Made by a program: the position numbers and the translations under genes
Part shown: one piece after another, positions 42,636-50,975 of the stretch
Position numbering within the stretch: the stretch's first letter is position 1
Layout: each line of letters opens with the position of its first letter
The notes under the pieces: generated by a model
Databases searched by the model: none
What the model saw: only the letters and a program-made list of their open reading frames with translations
What the model was told of the DNA's origin: nothing
From: Pseudomonas huaxiensis
GTDB taxonomy: Bacteria > Pseudomonadota > Gammaproteobacteria > Pseudomonadales > Pseudomonadaceae
DNA: 64,000 nucleotides
Assembly (NCBI RefSeq): GCF_003231275.1
Contig: NZ_QKVL01000004.1
Coordinates: forward strand, 233,710 to 297,709
Reading direction: 5' to 3'

Positions 42636-43847
42636 CTACTGCTGATAAGTCTTCAGGAAATTTCCGATGCGACCGATGGCCTGCTCAAGATCGTCGACGC
42701 GCGGCAAGGTCACCACGCGGAAGTGATCCGGCCACGGCCAGTTGAAGGCGGTGCCCTGGACGATCAGCAGTTTTTCCGAGAGCAGCAAGTCGAGGGCGAA
42801 TTTCTCGTCGTTCAGGATCGGGCAGACTTTCGGGTCGATCCGCGGGAACGCATAAAGCGCGCCCATCGGCTTGACGCAGCTGACGCCCGGGATGTCGTTG
42901 AGCAGTTCCCAGGTGCGGTTGCGCTGTTCCAGCAGGCGGCCTTGCGGCAGGACCAGGTCGTTGATGCTCTGGTAACCGCCAAGGGCGGTCTGGATGGCGT
43001 GCTGGGACGGCACGTTGGCGCACAGGCGCATGTTGGCCAGGATGTCGAGGCCTTCGATGTAGCTCTGGGCGTGTTGCTTGGGGCCGGAGATGATCAGCCA
43101 GCCGGAGCGGAAACCGGCCACGCGGTAGGACTTGGACAGGCCGTTGAAGGTCAGGCAGAGCAGGTCAGGCGCCAGGGATGCGCTGCTGATGTGCACGGCT
43201 TCGTCGTAGAGGATCTTGTCGTAGATTTCGTCGGAGAACACCACCAGGTTGTGTTGGCGCGCCAGTTCAAGCATGCCCAGCAGCACTTCGCGGGAGTACA
43301 CGGAGCCGGTAGGGTTGTTCGGGTTGATGATCACCATGGCCTTGGTGTTGGGGGTGATCTTGGCCTTGATGTCTTCCAGGTCAGGGAACCAGTCGGCCTG
43401 CTCGTCGCACAGGTAATGCACCGGCCGGCCGCCGGCCAGGCTGACCGCGGCGGTCCACAGCGGGTAATCCGGTGCCGGGATCAGCACTTCGTCGCCATTG
43501 TTGAGCAGGGCCTGCATCGACATCACGATCAGTTCGGAAACGCCGTTGCCGAGGTAGATGTCCTCGATGCCGACACCTTCGATCTGCTTCTGCTGGCAGT
43601 ACTGCATGACCGCCTTGCGGGCGCTGAACAGGCCTTTGGAGTCGCTGTAGCCTTGGGCGGTTGGCAGATTGCGGATCACATCCTGGAGAATTTCCTCGGG
43701 CGCCTCGAAGCCAAAGGGCGCGGGGTTGCCGATATTCAGCTTGAGGATGCGATGGCCTTCCTCCTCCAGTCGCTTGGCGTGCTTGAGCACCGGGCCGCGA
43801 ATGTCATAGCAGACGTTGGCGAGCTTGTTCGATTTGCTGACCTGCAT
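42636..43847 (-). CDS. alaA: Alanine-synthesising aminotransferase AlaA
   Basis: 403 residues starting MQVSKSNKLANVCYDIRGPVLKHA. PLP-dependent class I aminotransferase that makes alanine from pyruvate and glutamate. The lysine that binds PLP is in FNGLSKSYRVAGFRSGW, the Asn-Asn-Pro-Thr block is INPNNPTG, and the phosphate-binding Tyr is in PAPDYPLW. The sequence tracks E. coli AlaA (YfbQ) along its whole length, including SYIEGLDILANMRLCANVP. The start at 43847 is chosen over an upstream extension of 38 codons because AlaA proteins begin there. Confidence 0.95.
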   Translation of the reverse strand: MQVSKSNKLANVCYDIRGPVLKHAKRLEEEGHRILKLNIGNPAPFGFEAPEEILQDVIRNLPTAQGYSDSKGLFSARKAVMQYCQQKQIEGVGIEDIYLGNGVSELIVMSMQALLNNGDEVLIPAPDYPLWTAAVSLAGGRPVHYLCDEQADWFPDLEDIKAKITPNTKAMVIINPNNPTGSVYSREVLLGMLELARQHNLVVFSDEIYDKILYDEAVHISSASLAPDLLCLTFNGLSKSYRVAGFRSGWLIISGPKQHAQSYIEGLDILANMRLCANVPSQHAIQTALGGYQSINDLVLPQGRLLEQRNRTWELLNDIPGVSCVKPMGALYAFPRIDPKVCPILNDEKFALDLLLSEKLLIVQGTAFNWPWPDHFRVVTLPRVDDLEQAIGRIGNFLKTYQQ

Positions 43848-44014
43848 GATGTGATCCCGTTTGGAAAAGATCGCCGCGCACTGCGCTTTGAAAAGGTTTG
43901 AAATGCGAGTAACGCGGGTGCCAGACTGACGTCTGAATTGAGGCGCAATAATACGTGCCACCCGTACAGACGAAAAGAAGCTGCACGGGCTTTTTGATTT
44001 GCCGAGGCCTGCAC

Positions 44015-44407
44015 ATGCAAAAGTTAGAGAAAACCCTTGAAGAATGGCGTGAGATGCTCGACCCCGAGCAGTATCAGGTTTGCCGCCTGAAAGGCACCGA
44101 GCGCCCGTTCAGCGGCAAGTACAACGCGACCCGGACCGATGGCGTCTACCATTGCATCTGCTGTGACGCCCCGTTGTTCGATTCGAAGGCAAAATTCGAC
44201 TCCGGCTGTGGCTGGCCGAGCTTCTACGAGCCGATCGAAGACAGCGCGATGATCGAGATACGCGATACCTCCCACGGGATGATCCGTACCGAAGTTACCT
44301 GTGCCCAGTGTGATGCCCATTTGGGTCATGTATTCCCCGACGGACCGCCACCCACCGGCCTGCGTTACTGCATCAACTCGGTGTGCCTGGAATTGGTACC
44401 ACGCTGA
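44015..44407 (+). CDS. msrB: Peptide methionine (R)-S-oxide reductase MsrB
   Basis: 130 residues starting [15 protein letters not shown]. Reduces methionine-R-sulfoxide in proteins. Zinc-binding pairs are CICC and CAQC; the catalytic Cys is in the motif [14 protein letters not shown], which carries an additional Cys two residues after the usual Ser. HLGHVFPDG is intact. It is divergent from alaA and 32 bases upstream of the glutathione peroxidase gene, so the two form an oxidative-repair pair. Confidence 0.96.
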   Translation: MQKLEKTLEEWREMLDPEQYQVCRLKGTERPFSGKYNATRTDGVYHCICCDAPLFDSKAKFDSGCGWPSFYEPIEDSAMIEIRDTSHGMIRTEVTCAQCDAHLGHVFPDGPPPTGLRYCINSVCLELVPR

Positions 44408-44439
44408 AAACGCGTTCATTCAATTAAGGAGCGATGTGA

Positions 44440-44925
44440 ATGGCTGGCGAATTGCTGAATATCCCCTGCACCACCATCAAGGGTGAGCAGAAGACCCTGG
44501 CGGACTTTCCGGCCAAGGCACTGTTGGTCGTAAATACCGCCAGCCAGTGCGGCTTCACGCCCCAGTACAAAGGACTTGAGGCGCTTTGGCAGCACTATCG
44601 CGAGCAGGGCCTGGTGGTGCTGGGTTTCCCCTGCAATCAGTTCGGCAAGCAGGAGCCGGGTGACGAGACGGCCATTTCGCAGTTCTGTGAGTTGAACTTC
44701 GGTGTCAGCTTCCCGCTGTTCAGGAAGGTCGACGTCAACGGCGCAGATGCCCATCCGCTGTTCGTCGAGTTGAAAAAGCGCGCGCCCGGCCTGCTGGGCT
44801 CGCAAGGGATCAAGTGGAATTTCACCAAATTCCTCTTCGATCCGCGTACCGGAAAGGTCTCGCGTTATGCGCCGACCACCAGGCCGGATGCCTTGAGCGC
44901 CGATATCGAAGCACTGCTCAAATAA
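44440..44925 (+). CDS. Glutathione peroxidase-family thiol peroxidase
   Basis: 161 residues. The peroxidatic Cys replaces selenocysteine in NTASQCGFTPQYKGL; the second Cys is in FPCNQFGKQEP and the Trp-Asn pair of the active site is in IKWNFTKFL. Bacterial Cys-type enzymes usually use thioredoxin. AAGGAG precedes the ATG. It follows msrB. As I recall, P. aeruginosa has the MarR gene ospR downstream; none is present here, where the gene overlaps the convergent hybrid kinase by eight bases. Confidence 0.93.
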   Translation: MAGELLNIPCTTIKGEQKTLADFPAKALLVVNTASQCGFTPQYKGLEALWQHYREQGLVVLGFPCNQFGKQEPGDETAISQFCELNFGVSFPLFRKVDVNGADAHPLFVELKKRAPGLLGSQGIKWNFTKFLFDPRTGKVSRYAPTTRPDALSADIEALLK

Positions 44926-47236
44926 TCACCGGCGGCACCCAATGGTCGATCAGGGCCAGTAGCTCCTCGCGGCGGAACGGCTTCGCCAGATAGTCGTTCA
45001 TCCCCGCCGCCCGGCACCGCTCGCGCTCTTCGGGCATGGCGTTGGCAGTCAGGGCTACGATCGGCAGGTTCGGCCAGCGTCCGCTCTGGCGGATGCGGCG
45101 GCTGGCTTCGTAGCCATCCATCACCGGCATGTTGCAGTCCATCAGCACCAGATCAAAACTCCCGTTTTCCAGTTGCTCCAGGGCGTCGGCGCCGTGTGCG
45201 GCGACGCTCACCTCGCAGCCCAGCTTGCCCAGCATGCCCTTGGCCACCAGTTGGTTGACCGGGTTGTCTTCTACCAGCAGTATCCGCGCCCGGCGCACGC
45301 TGGCGGGCTTTTCGGCTTGTTTGGCAGGCGCGCCTTCATCGACGCGCGAAAGTACCCGGCGCAGTGCCTGATACAAAGCGCTCCGGGCCAGGGGGCGAGC
45401 CTGTTGCTGTAGCGGGGCGAGGCCGGTGGCCTGGTCGCCTGGCAGGAAGTTGCCGTAGGCGGTGATCAACAGGATCGGCGCCTTGATGGTCGGGCGCAGG
45501 GTCATCAGGCTGTCCAGATCGTCGGTAATCAGCAGGTCCGGATTGCTGTCGCCAAGCTGATCGATACGATCGTGCCGCTGATAATTCACGCCCCAGCGCG
45601 GCAGCAGGGTTTGCAGCAACTCGGCCAGCCCGCTGTTGGCGTTGCTGATGGCGATCACGTTGCCGTGGAGGGGCTCGTAGGTGACGGCGCCGGTGTGGCT
45701 CGGCAGTGGTAGTTCCGCACTGAACTGGCTGCCAAAACCGCTTTCGGAACTGATGCTCAGCCGACCCTGCATGGCTTCGCAGAGGTTGTTGGTCAGGGTC
45801 AGGCCCAGGCCTGTGCCGCCGTATTGACGGGTAATCCCGGCGGCGGCCTGGATGAAGGGCTGGAAAATCCTGGTCTGGGCTTCCTGGGCGATACCGATGC
45901 CGGTATCGCAGACATCGATGCGCACGCCGCCGTTGTAGACGCTAAGGCGCACATCCACACGCCCGAATCGGGTGAACTTGAGTGCGTTGGACAGCAGGTT
46001 GCTGACGATCTGCCGGACCCGTGTCGGATCGCCCAGCACCATGGCGGGGAATGTCGGGTTGATCAGGCACGTCAGTTCGACGTTGGGTGCGGTGTTTTGC
46101 GACAACAGGTTGGCGGTGTCCTCCACGAGGGCGCCGAGGTCGAAGGGGATCCGCTCCAGTTCGAGCTGGCCGGCGTCGAACTTGGACAGATCAAGGATAT
46201 CGTTGAGCAACTCCACCAGCACCTTGCCCGAATCATGGGCGATGGCCAGTTGCTGGCGTTGTTCGGCGTTGAGCGGACTGTCCAGCGACAGCGCGATCAT
46301 GCCGAGCAGACCGTTCAGCGGCGTCCGGATTTCATGGCTCATATTGGCCAGGAAGGCGGCGCGGGCCTGGGCCATGTCCAGCGCGCGCCGTCGCGCGTCT
46401 TCCAGTTCCTCATTGGACTGGCTCAGGCGCGTGTTGCTGGCTTTTAGCTCGTCGGTGCGGGCGGAAACAATGTTTTCCAGTTCGTTGAGGTATTCGGTCA
46501 GTCGGTTCTCGGCATTGCGCCGCTGTTTGATTTCGGTGGCCATGGTGACGAACTGCTGATTGGCGACCTTGACCAGCACGCCGATCTCATCGTGTTCATG
46601 ACCGACGGGGAAGGGCAGCTTGCCCTGGTTGGGGTCGTGCGGGTCACTGCTGCTCAGGGAGCTGATCACCCGCACCAATGGCTTGGTCAGCATCATATAG
46701 AAGAGCGCGAGGAGAATACCGGTCAGCACCAGGCTGCGCACGAAGCCGTTGAGCAGCGTCACTTCGGCCCGTTTGAGGAAGCGGCTGCCGAAGGCGAAGG
46801 TGTCCACATCCAGGTACAGCGTGCCGAGGTATTCGTCGGGCATGTGGCTGAGGTACAGGCGATTCTTGAACTGGCGGTTGTTGCCAAACAGGAAGTCGCT
46901 GATGACGCGGTAAGCACTTTCCTGGCGAGGGCGCTGCATGTCGGCGAGGACAGTGTCGTTGTTGTCGACCAGTTGGGCGCGGATGATGGCGGGCGATTGC
47001 AGCAGGCCGAGGGTCAGCTCCTGGGCCAGTTCGGCGTCGATGTTGTAAGCGATGCGCGAAGCGGTGTTGTGACTGATATCAAGCAATGCCTGCATCTCGC
47101 GGTTGATGGAGGCGTCTTCGCTGGCATAATCGATCCCGATCTGGATGAAACTGAGCAATGTCCCCAGGATGAAGCCGACGAGGACTGTCAACCGGGCTTG
47201 CTTGTACGACAGGCGATTGGTGAACTTGATATCCAT
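44918..47236 (-). CDS. sagS: Hybrid sensor histidine kinase, SagS-like
   Basis: 772 residues from the ATG at 47236. Layout: TM1 (about 19-41), a periplasmic sensor loop (about 42-180), TM2 (about 190-212), a HAMP-like/coiled-coil stretch, a HisKA domain with the phospho-acceptor in FLANMSHEIRTPLNGLLGMIAL, an ATPase domain (N-box SNLLSNALKF, G-boxes DTGIGI and GGTGLGL), a degenerate receiver (about 555-660) and a C-terminal receiver with acceptor Asp in LVLMDCNMPVMDG. This matches SagS, which in P. aeruginosa passes signal to HptB and BfiS during biofilm formation. The assignment to SagS rests on domain order and gene neighbours. Confidence 0.85.
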   Translation of the reverse strand: MDIKFTNRLSYKQARLTVLVGFILGTLLSFIQIGIDYASEDASINREMQALLDISHNTASRIAYNIDAELAQELTLGLLQSPAIIRAQLVDNNDTVLADMQRPRQESAYRVISDFLFGNNRQFKNRLYLSHMPDEYLGTLYLDVDTFAFGSRFLKRAEVTLLNGFVRSLVLTGILLALFYMMLTKPLVRVISSLSSSDPHDPNQGKLPFPVGHEHDEIGVLVKVANQQFVTMATEIKQRRNAENRLTEYLNELENIVSARTDELKASNTRLSQSNEELEDARRRALDMAQARAAFLANMSHEIRTPLNGLLGMIALSLDSPLNAEQRQQLAIAHDSGKVLVELLNDILDLSKFDAGQLELERIPFDLGALVEDTANLLSQNTAPNVELTCLINPTFPAMVLGDPTRVRQIVSNLLSNALKFTRFGRVDVRLSVYNGGVRIDVCDTGIGIAQEAQTRIFQPFIQAAAGITRQYGGTGLGLTLTNNLCEAMQGRLSISSESGFGSQFSAELPLPSHTGAVTYEPLHGNVIAISNANSGLAELLQTLLPRWGVNYQRHDRIDQLGDSNPDLLITDDLDSLMTLRPTIKAPILLITAYGNFLPGDQATGLAPLQQQARPLARSALYQALRRVLSRVDEGAPAKQAEKPASVRRARILLVEDNPVNQLVAKGMLGKLGCEVSVAAHGADALEQLENGSFDLVLMDCNMPVMDGYEASRRIRQSGRWPNLPIVALTANAMPEERERCRAAGMNDYLAKPFRREELLALIDHWVPPVII

Positions 47237-47360
47237 GGTCCCGAGCCAGTTCCACATTCCATGCGCTGCGCAAGCATAGCCGATCAATCCCGGCTGCTGG
47301 CATGTACTGTCGCACATTCAGCTTGCTCCTTTTCGCCTGAATATGACTTGAGGAATTCTC

Positions 47361-48251
47361 GTGGACCCTCGTTTGACCGCATTTCTCGAACGTGCCGAAA
47401 GTGTCCTGGCCCGCCTCGAACCGCTGTTGCCGGCGCTGCGCCCGGAAATCGACTGGAGCCGCTGCCTGGCGGCGCGTTGGCAGCGCGATGGGCGCAGCGG
47501 TTATCTGTCGCCGCTGGAAGTGAGCCTGGACATTCGTTTGTCTGACCTGATCGGAGTCGATCAGCAGCGCGACCAACTCGGGCGCAACACCCGCCAGTTT
47601 CTCGATGGCGTGCCCGCCAACCATGCGCTGCTGTGGGGCTCGCGTGGCACCGGTAAATCCTCGCTGGTGCGTGCGCTGCTGGCCGAGCACGCCGACGCCG
47701 GTTTGCGTCTGATCGAGATCGAGCGTGATCACCTGGCTGACCTGCCGCGGGTGGTGGAGCAATTGCACAAGTTGCCGCAGCGTTTTGTGCTGTTCTGCGA
47801 CGACCTGTCGTTCGAGGCCGGCGAGGGCGATTACCGGGTGCTCAAGAGCGTGCTGGACGGCTCGCTCGAACAGGCCCCGGATAATGTGCTGCTGTACGCC
47901 ACCTCCAATCGCCGGCACCTGGTGCCGGAGAAGCAGAGCGACAACGAAAACTGGAAGATGGTGGATGGCGAACTGCACCCCAGCGAGGCGGTAGAAGACA
48001 AGATCGCCTTGTCTGATCGTTTCGGCCTGTGGTTGTCGTTCTATCCGTTTACCCAGGAGCATTTCCTCAATGTGGTCGAGCACTGGATCCGCGAACTGGC
48101 CAAGGGGCCGGGTCTGGTCTGGGTGCGCGACGAGGACCTGGAAAAGGCCGCAATTCGCTGGGCAACCGGTCGCGGCAACCGAAATGGCCGCTGTGCCTAC
48201 CAGTTCGCCCGCTACTGGGTTGGACTCAAACTGCTGGAGCAACACAAATGA
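47361..48251 (+). CDS. DUF815-family AAA ATPase
   Basis: 296 residues from a GTG at 47361 with GAGGA six bases upstream. Walker A is GSRGTGKSSLVRALL (about 96-110), Walker B is VLFCDDLSFE, and sensor-like ATSNRRHLVP follows. The family is widespread in proteobacteria and has no established function. The next gene starts within its stop (4-base overlap), so the two are co-translated. It is divergent from the hybrid kinase. Confidence 0.87.
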   Translation: MDPRLTAFLERAESVLARLEPLLPALRPEIDWSRCLAARWQRDGRSGYLSPLEVSLDIRLSDLIGVDQQRDQLGRNTRQFLDGVPANHALLWGSRGTGKSSLVRALLAEHADAGLRLIEIERDHLADLPRVVEQLHKLPQRFVLFCDDLSFEAGEGDYRVLKSVLDGSLEQAPDNVLLYATSNRRHLVPEKQSDNENWKMVDGELHPSEAVEDKIALSDRFGLWLSFYPFTQEHFLNVVEHWIRELAKGPGLVWVRDEDLEKAAIRWATGRGNRNGRCAYQFARYWVGLKLLEQHK

Positions 48252-48730
48252 TCGACTTGAATGCGGCGGGAGCGGGGCTTGGCGGCTACGCGCTGCTGGC
48301 GGCGCAACTGGAAGCCTTGCTCTCGGGCGAGCGTGACTTCATCGCCAATGCCGCACAGTTTTCCGCCTTCCTCTATAACCAGGTCGAAGACCTGAACTGG
48401 GCGGGCTTCTACCTCAATCGCGAAGGCGAATTGGTGCTAGGGCCTTTCCAGGGTCAGGTCGCCTGTGTGCGAATCGCTTTCGGCCGGGGTGTGTGCGGTG
48501 CCGCCGCTGCGAGTCTGCAGACCCAACGGGTCGAGGATGTCCATGCGTTTCCCGGGCATATCGCTTGCGACAGTGCCTCGAACAGCGAATTGGTAATTCC
48601 GCTGGTCAAGGACGGGCGCCTGATTGGCGTGCTGGATCTGGACAGTCCGAAGCTCGCACGCTTTACCGTCGAGGATCAGGCGGGGCTGGAGCATCTGGCG
48701 GGGATTTTCCTGCAGTCGACCGATTGCTGA
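48248..48730 (+). CDS. GAF-domain free methionine-(R)-sulfoxide reductase (fRMsr)
   Basis: 160 residues, a single GAF domain starting MIDLNAAGAGLGG. The three Cys used by fRMsr are all present: VACVRIAFGRGVCG and HIACDSASNSE, the last being the catalytic one. The motif NWAGFYL marks the substrate pocket. It reduces free methionine-R-sulfoxide using thioredoxin. It overlaps the ATPase gene by four bases. Together with msrB and the glutathione peroxidase it adds to oxidative-damage repair in this region. Confidence 0.93.
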   Translation: MIDLNAAGAGLGGYALLAAQLEALLSGERDFIANAAQFSAFLYNQVEDLNWAGFYLNREGELVLGPFQGQVACVRIAFGRGVCGAAAASLQTQRVEDVHAFPGHIACDSASNSELVIPLVKDGRLIGVLDLDSPKLARFTVEDQAGLEHLAGIFLQSTDC

Positions 48731-48752
48731 TTGGCGATTGGCGGAAACAGAA

Positions 48753-48775
48753 GAGGGGCCATTGCGGCCCCTCTT
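48753..48775. terminator. Terminator between fRMsr and the convergent gene
   Basis: GAGGGGCC-ATTGC-GGCCCCTC followed by TTTCTTT. It sits in the 63-bp gap between convergent genes. Confidence 0.8.
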
Positions 48776-48793
48776 TCTTTGTATCTGATGTTC

Positions 48794-49561
48794 TCAGTCG
48801 TAGATGACTTTCTTCTTCCAGTTTTCTTCTTCGTCCGTCTTCAGACCTTCGGTCAGTGCGTTGACGTCGCTCTCGGTCGGCTCGATGGTGTCCAGCACCA
48901 TGGCATTGGCGCGCGCCAGAAGCTTTTCCATGTATTCCAGTTGTTCGCGGTACTGCGCGGGTTCCGGTTGCTTGCGCAGGTATTGCACGCCGCGTTCGAA
49001 AGCGAGGCGGGCATGCCCAGGCTGGTTTTGCTGCAATGCGGCCTGACCCAGGTTATTGAAGAACTCGATATGCAGCTTGACCAGGATGTGGCGGATTTCC
49101 TTGACCCAGTACTTGGCTTCGTTGGTGGCCAGGAAACCTTCCTGGCAGGCACGGACGACCTGACTGTGCAGAGCTTCCAGAAGGAAGCGGATATCCTTGG
49201 CGCGGGCTTCGGTCTGAATCGGGCCGGGCGGGTTGCTCACCGGCAGCGATTCGCCCTGGGCGATCAGGGTTTCCAGCTCGGCGATACGGCTCTGGATATT
49301 GCTGTTGTGCTTGTCCAGTGACAGTTGGCGCTGGTTGAGGTTGAGTTCGAGGCGAGTCAGCAGCAGCTTGAGCGCCGGAGTCATCAACTGGCCCGGGAAC
49401 GTTTCGGTGATCTCGCCACAACGCCGCAAGCGCTCGGCCAGCTCGACTTTAAGTCGTGCCCGCTCCAGCTTGTTGTTCTCGACTACGTTATTCAGATAGC
49501 CGATCACGATGAGTAAGGCGATACCCGCCACGATAAGCAGGGTAATCAATAGTGGTGTCAC
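48794..49561 (-). CDS. Hypothetical protein with N-terminal membrane helix and coiled coil
   Basis: 255 residues. One membrane helix (about 4-24, LLITLLIVAGIALLIVIGYL) is followed by a long helical, charged domain (about 30-110 and 130-230) that looks like coiled coil, and an acidic tail EENWKKKVIYD. It is probably an inner-membrane-anchored cytoplasmic protein. I recognise no named family. The gene lies on the minus strand, convergent with the fRMsr gene. I recall a similar unknown gene here in P. aeruginosa. Confidence 0.8.
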   Translation of the reverse strand: MTPLLITLLIVAGIALLIVIGYLNNVVENNKLERARLKVELAERLRRCGEITETFPGQLMTPALKLLLTRLELNLNQRQLSLDKHNSNIQSRIAELETLIAQGESLPVSNPPGPIQTEARAKDIRFLLEALHSQVVRACQEGFLATNEAKYWVKEIRHILVKLHIEFFNNLGQAALQQNQPGHARLAFERGVQYLRKQPEPAQYREQLEYMEKLLARANAMVLDTIEPTESDVNALTEGLKTDEEENWKKKVIYD

Positions 49562-49654
49562 CGTTCACGCCTCGTCAGTCAGGGTTACCGATTGAGTGTA
49601 GTGGCTTCCCTATTGCCCGGATAGAGCAGTTTGGCAGAAGCCGGAGGAGGATTG

Positions 49655-49762
49655 ATGGCAATTTGCCCTGTGTCACACTTGGGCAATTGTTTTACCGTCC
49701 TTTCCTCTATCGGCAGCGGCGGCTGGAAGAATAGGGCGGCTAGCTTGCCCGGGCGGTCCTAA
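49655..49762 (+). CDS. Possible 35-residue peptide
   Basis: ATG at 49655 with GGAGGAGG seven bases upstream, ending TAA at 49762. The peptide begins MAICPVSHLGNCFTVLSS and contains two Cys. The strong ribosome site is the only support; the codon pattern is not distinctive and no family is recognised. It lies in the 332-base gap before the tRNA operon, which otherwise holds only the tRNA promoter. Confidence 0.28.
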   Translation: MAICPVSHLGNCFTVLSSIGSGGWKNRAASLPGRS

Positions 49763-49804
49763 ACGCGGCGAAGTCATTGATTTAAATAAATTTCTAATTG
49801 GGGG

Positions 49805-49833
49805 TTGACGACCTTTCAAAGCATCCCTAGAAT
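49805..49833 (+). promoter_or_regulatory. Sigma-70 promoter of the tRNA Glu-Gly operon
   Basis: TTGACG (49805-49810), a 17-bp spacer, TAGAAT (49828-49833), then a GC-rich discriminator GCGCGCC typical of growth-rate-regulated stable RNA promoters. Confidence 0.85.
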
Positions 49834-49893
49834 GCGCGCCACTTGCAGCGTAAAGCACACAGCGAAACGCGGCAGGGAGTGAAGTTGTAGCGT

Positions 49894-49969
49894 GTCCCCT
49901 TCGTCTAGTGGCCTAGGACACCGCCCTTTCACGGCGGTAACAGGGGTTCGAGTCCCCTAGGGGACGCCA
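49894..49969 (+). tRNA. tRNA-Glu (TTC), copy 1
   Basis: 76 nt with encoded CCA. Acceptor GTCCCCT/AGGGGAC, anticodon loop CTTTCAC between CCGCC and GGCGG, T-arm GGGGTTCGAGTCCCC. Confidence 0.97.
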
Positions 49970-49971
49970 AT

Positions 49972-50047
<76 letters not shown>

Positions 50048-50153
50048 GTTTACAAAGGCTTTGCTTAACGGCAGGGCTTGTAAAGAAATCCAGGGTTCAA
50101 TCTTCAGGATTAAACTCTGGTCACTGAAACATGCGATGCATGTTTTGGGCAGA

Positions 50154-50229
50154 GTCCCCTTCGTCTAGTGGCCTAGGACACCGCCCTTTCACGGCGGTAA
50201 CAGGGGTTCGAGTCCCCTAGGGGACGCCA
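50154..50229 (+). tRNA. tRNA-Glu (TTC), copy 2
   Basis: Identical to the copy at 49894, 260 bases downstream. Part of a duplicated Glu-Gly unit in one transcript. Confidence 0.97.
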
Positions 50230-50233
50230 ATAT

Positions 50234-50309
<76 letters not shown>

Positions 50310-50348
50310 AATATGGTGCTACAGGATTCAATCGAGTACTGTAGCCAA

Positions 50349-50376
50349 GAAAAAAGGACCTTCGGGTCCTTTTTTC
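50349..50376 (+). terminator. Terminator of the tRNA operon
   Basis: AAAAAAGGACC-TTCG-GGTCCTTTTTT, 40 bases after the last tRNA. Confidence 0.92.
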
Positions 50377-50452
50377 GTTTCTGCGGAAAAAACCATTCAC
50401 GCCCAGCGGGCCCGAAACCGGGCTTCGTCGCTGTGCGCCATCAAGCGCTCAG

Positions 50453-50485
50453 GCAAAAAAAACGCCGCTTCAATGAGCGGCGTCT
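50453..50485 (-). terminator. Terminator of the gene at 50489
   Basis: On the minus strand GACGCCGCT-CATTGA-AGCGGCG followed by at least eight T, immediately after the stop codon of the next gene. Confidence 0.88.
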
Positions 50486-50488
50486 TTA

Positions 50489-50899
50489 TCAGTGCTTGCT
50501 GTCGTTGAGCGACATGCTCAGCAGTTGTTTTTCCTGGTTCCAGTCAAATGGCTCTTCATTCTGTTCGGCATCGTAGCGGCGTTCTTCCAGGGCCTGGTAC
50601 AGGTCCAGTTCGTCGTCCGGCATGAAATGCAGGCAGTCGCCGCCGAAGAACCACAACAGGTCGCGCGGTACCAGGTGGGCGATCTGTGGATAACGTTGAA
50701 TGACCTGGCACATCAGGTCCTGGCCCAGGTACTGGCTTTCCAGCGGATCGTGGGGCAGTTGCTCCAGCAGATCGTCGAAGCGTTCGAGGAACAGGCCGTG
50801 ACTTTCCTCCGGCACTTGTTCGGCTTCGCCCAGGGCGACGAGGATGCTGCGCAGGTGGTTGAGCAGGGCGAGATGGTAGTCCAGGTGTGCATTGGCCAT
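50489..50899 (-). CDS. Hypothetical soluble protein, 136 residues
   Basis: Starts MANAHLDYHLALLNHLRSIL. It is all-helical, acidic and soluble. A segment RDLLWFFGGDCLHFMPDDELDLYQALEERR (about 79-108) is distinctive but I cannot tie it to a named family. It lies downstream of fadE on the same strand, 76 bases from its stop, and ends in its own terminator. As I recall, a similar small gene is conserved at this place in Pseudomonas. The function is unknown. Confidence 0.78.
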   Translation of the reverse strand: MANAHLDYHLALLNHLRSILVALGEAEQVPEESHGLFLERFDDLLEQLPHDPLESQYLGQDLMCQVIQRYPQIAHLVPRDLLWFFGGDCLHFMPDDELDLYQALEERRYDAEQNEEPFDWNQEKQLLSMSLNDSKH

Positions 50900-50975
50900 G
50901 CTGGCGATCCTCTAAAGCAAAAACGGGCGCGGGAGTATACGGCTCCCGACGCCCGATGTCCCGGTCGGATTATGC

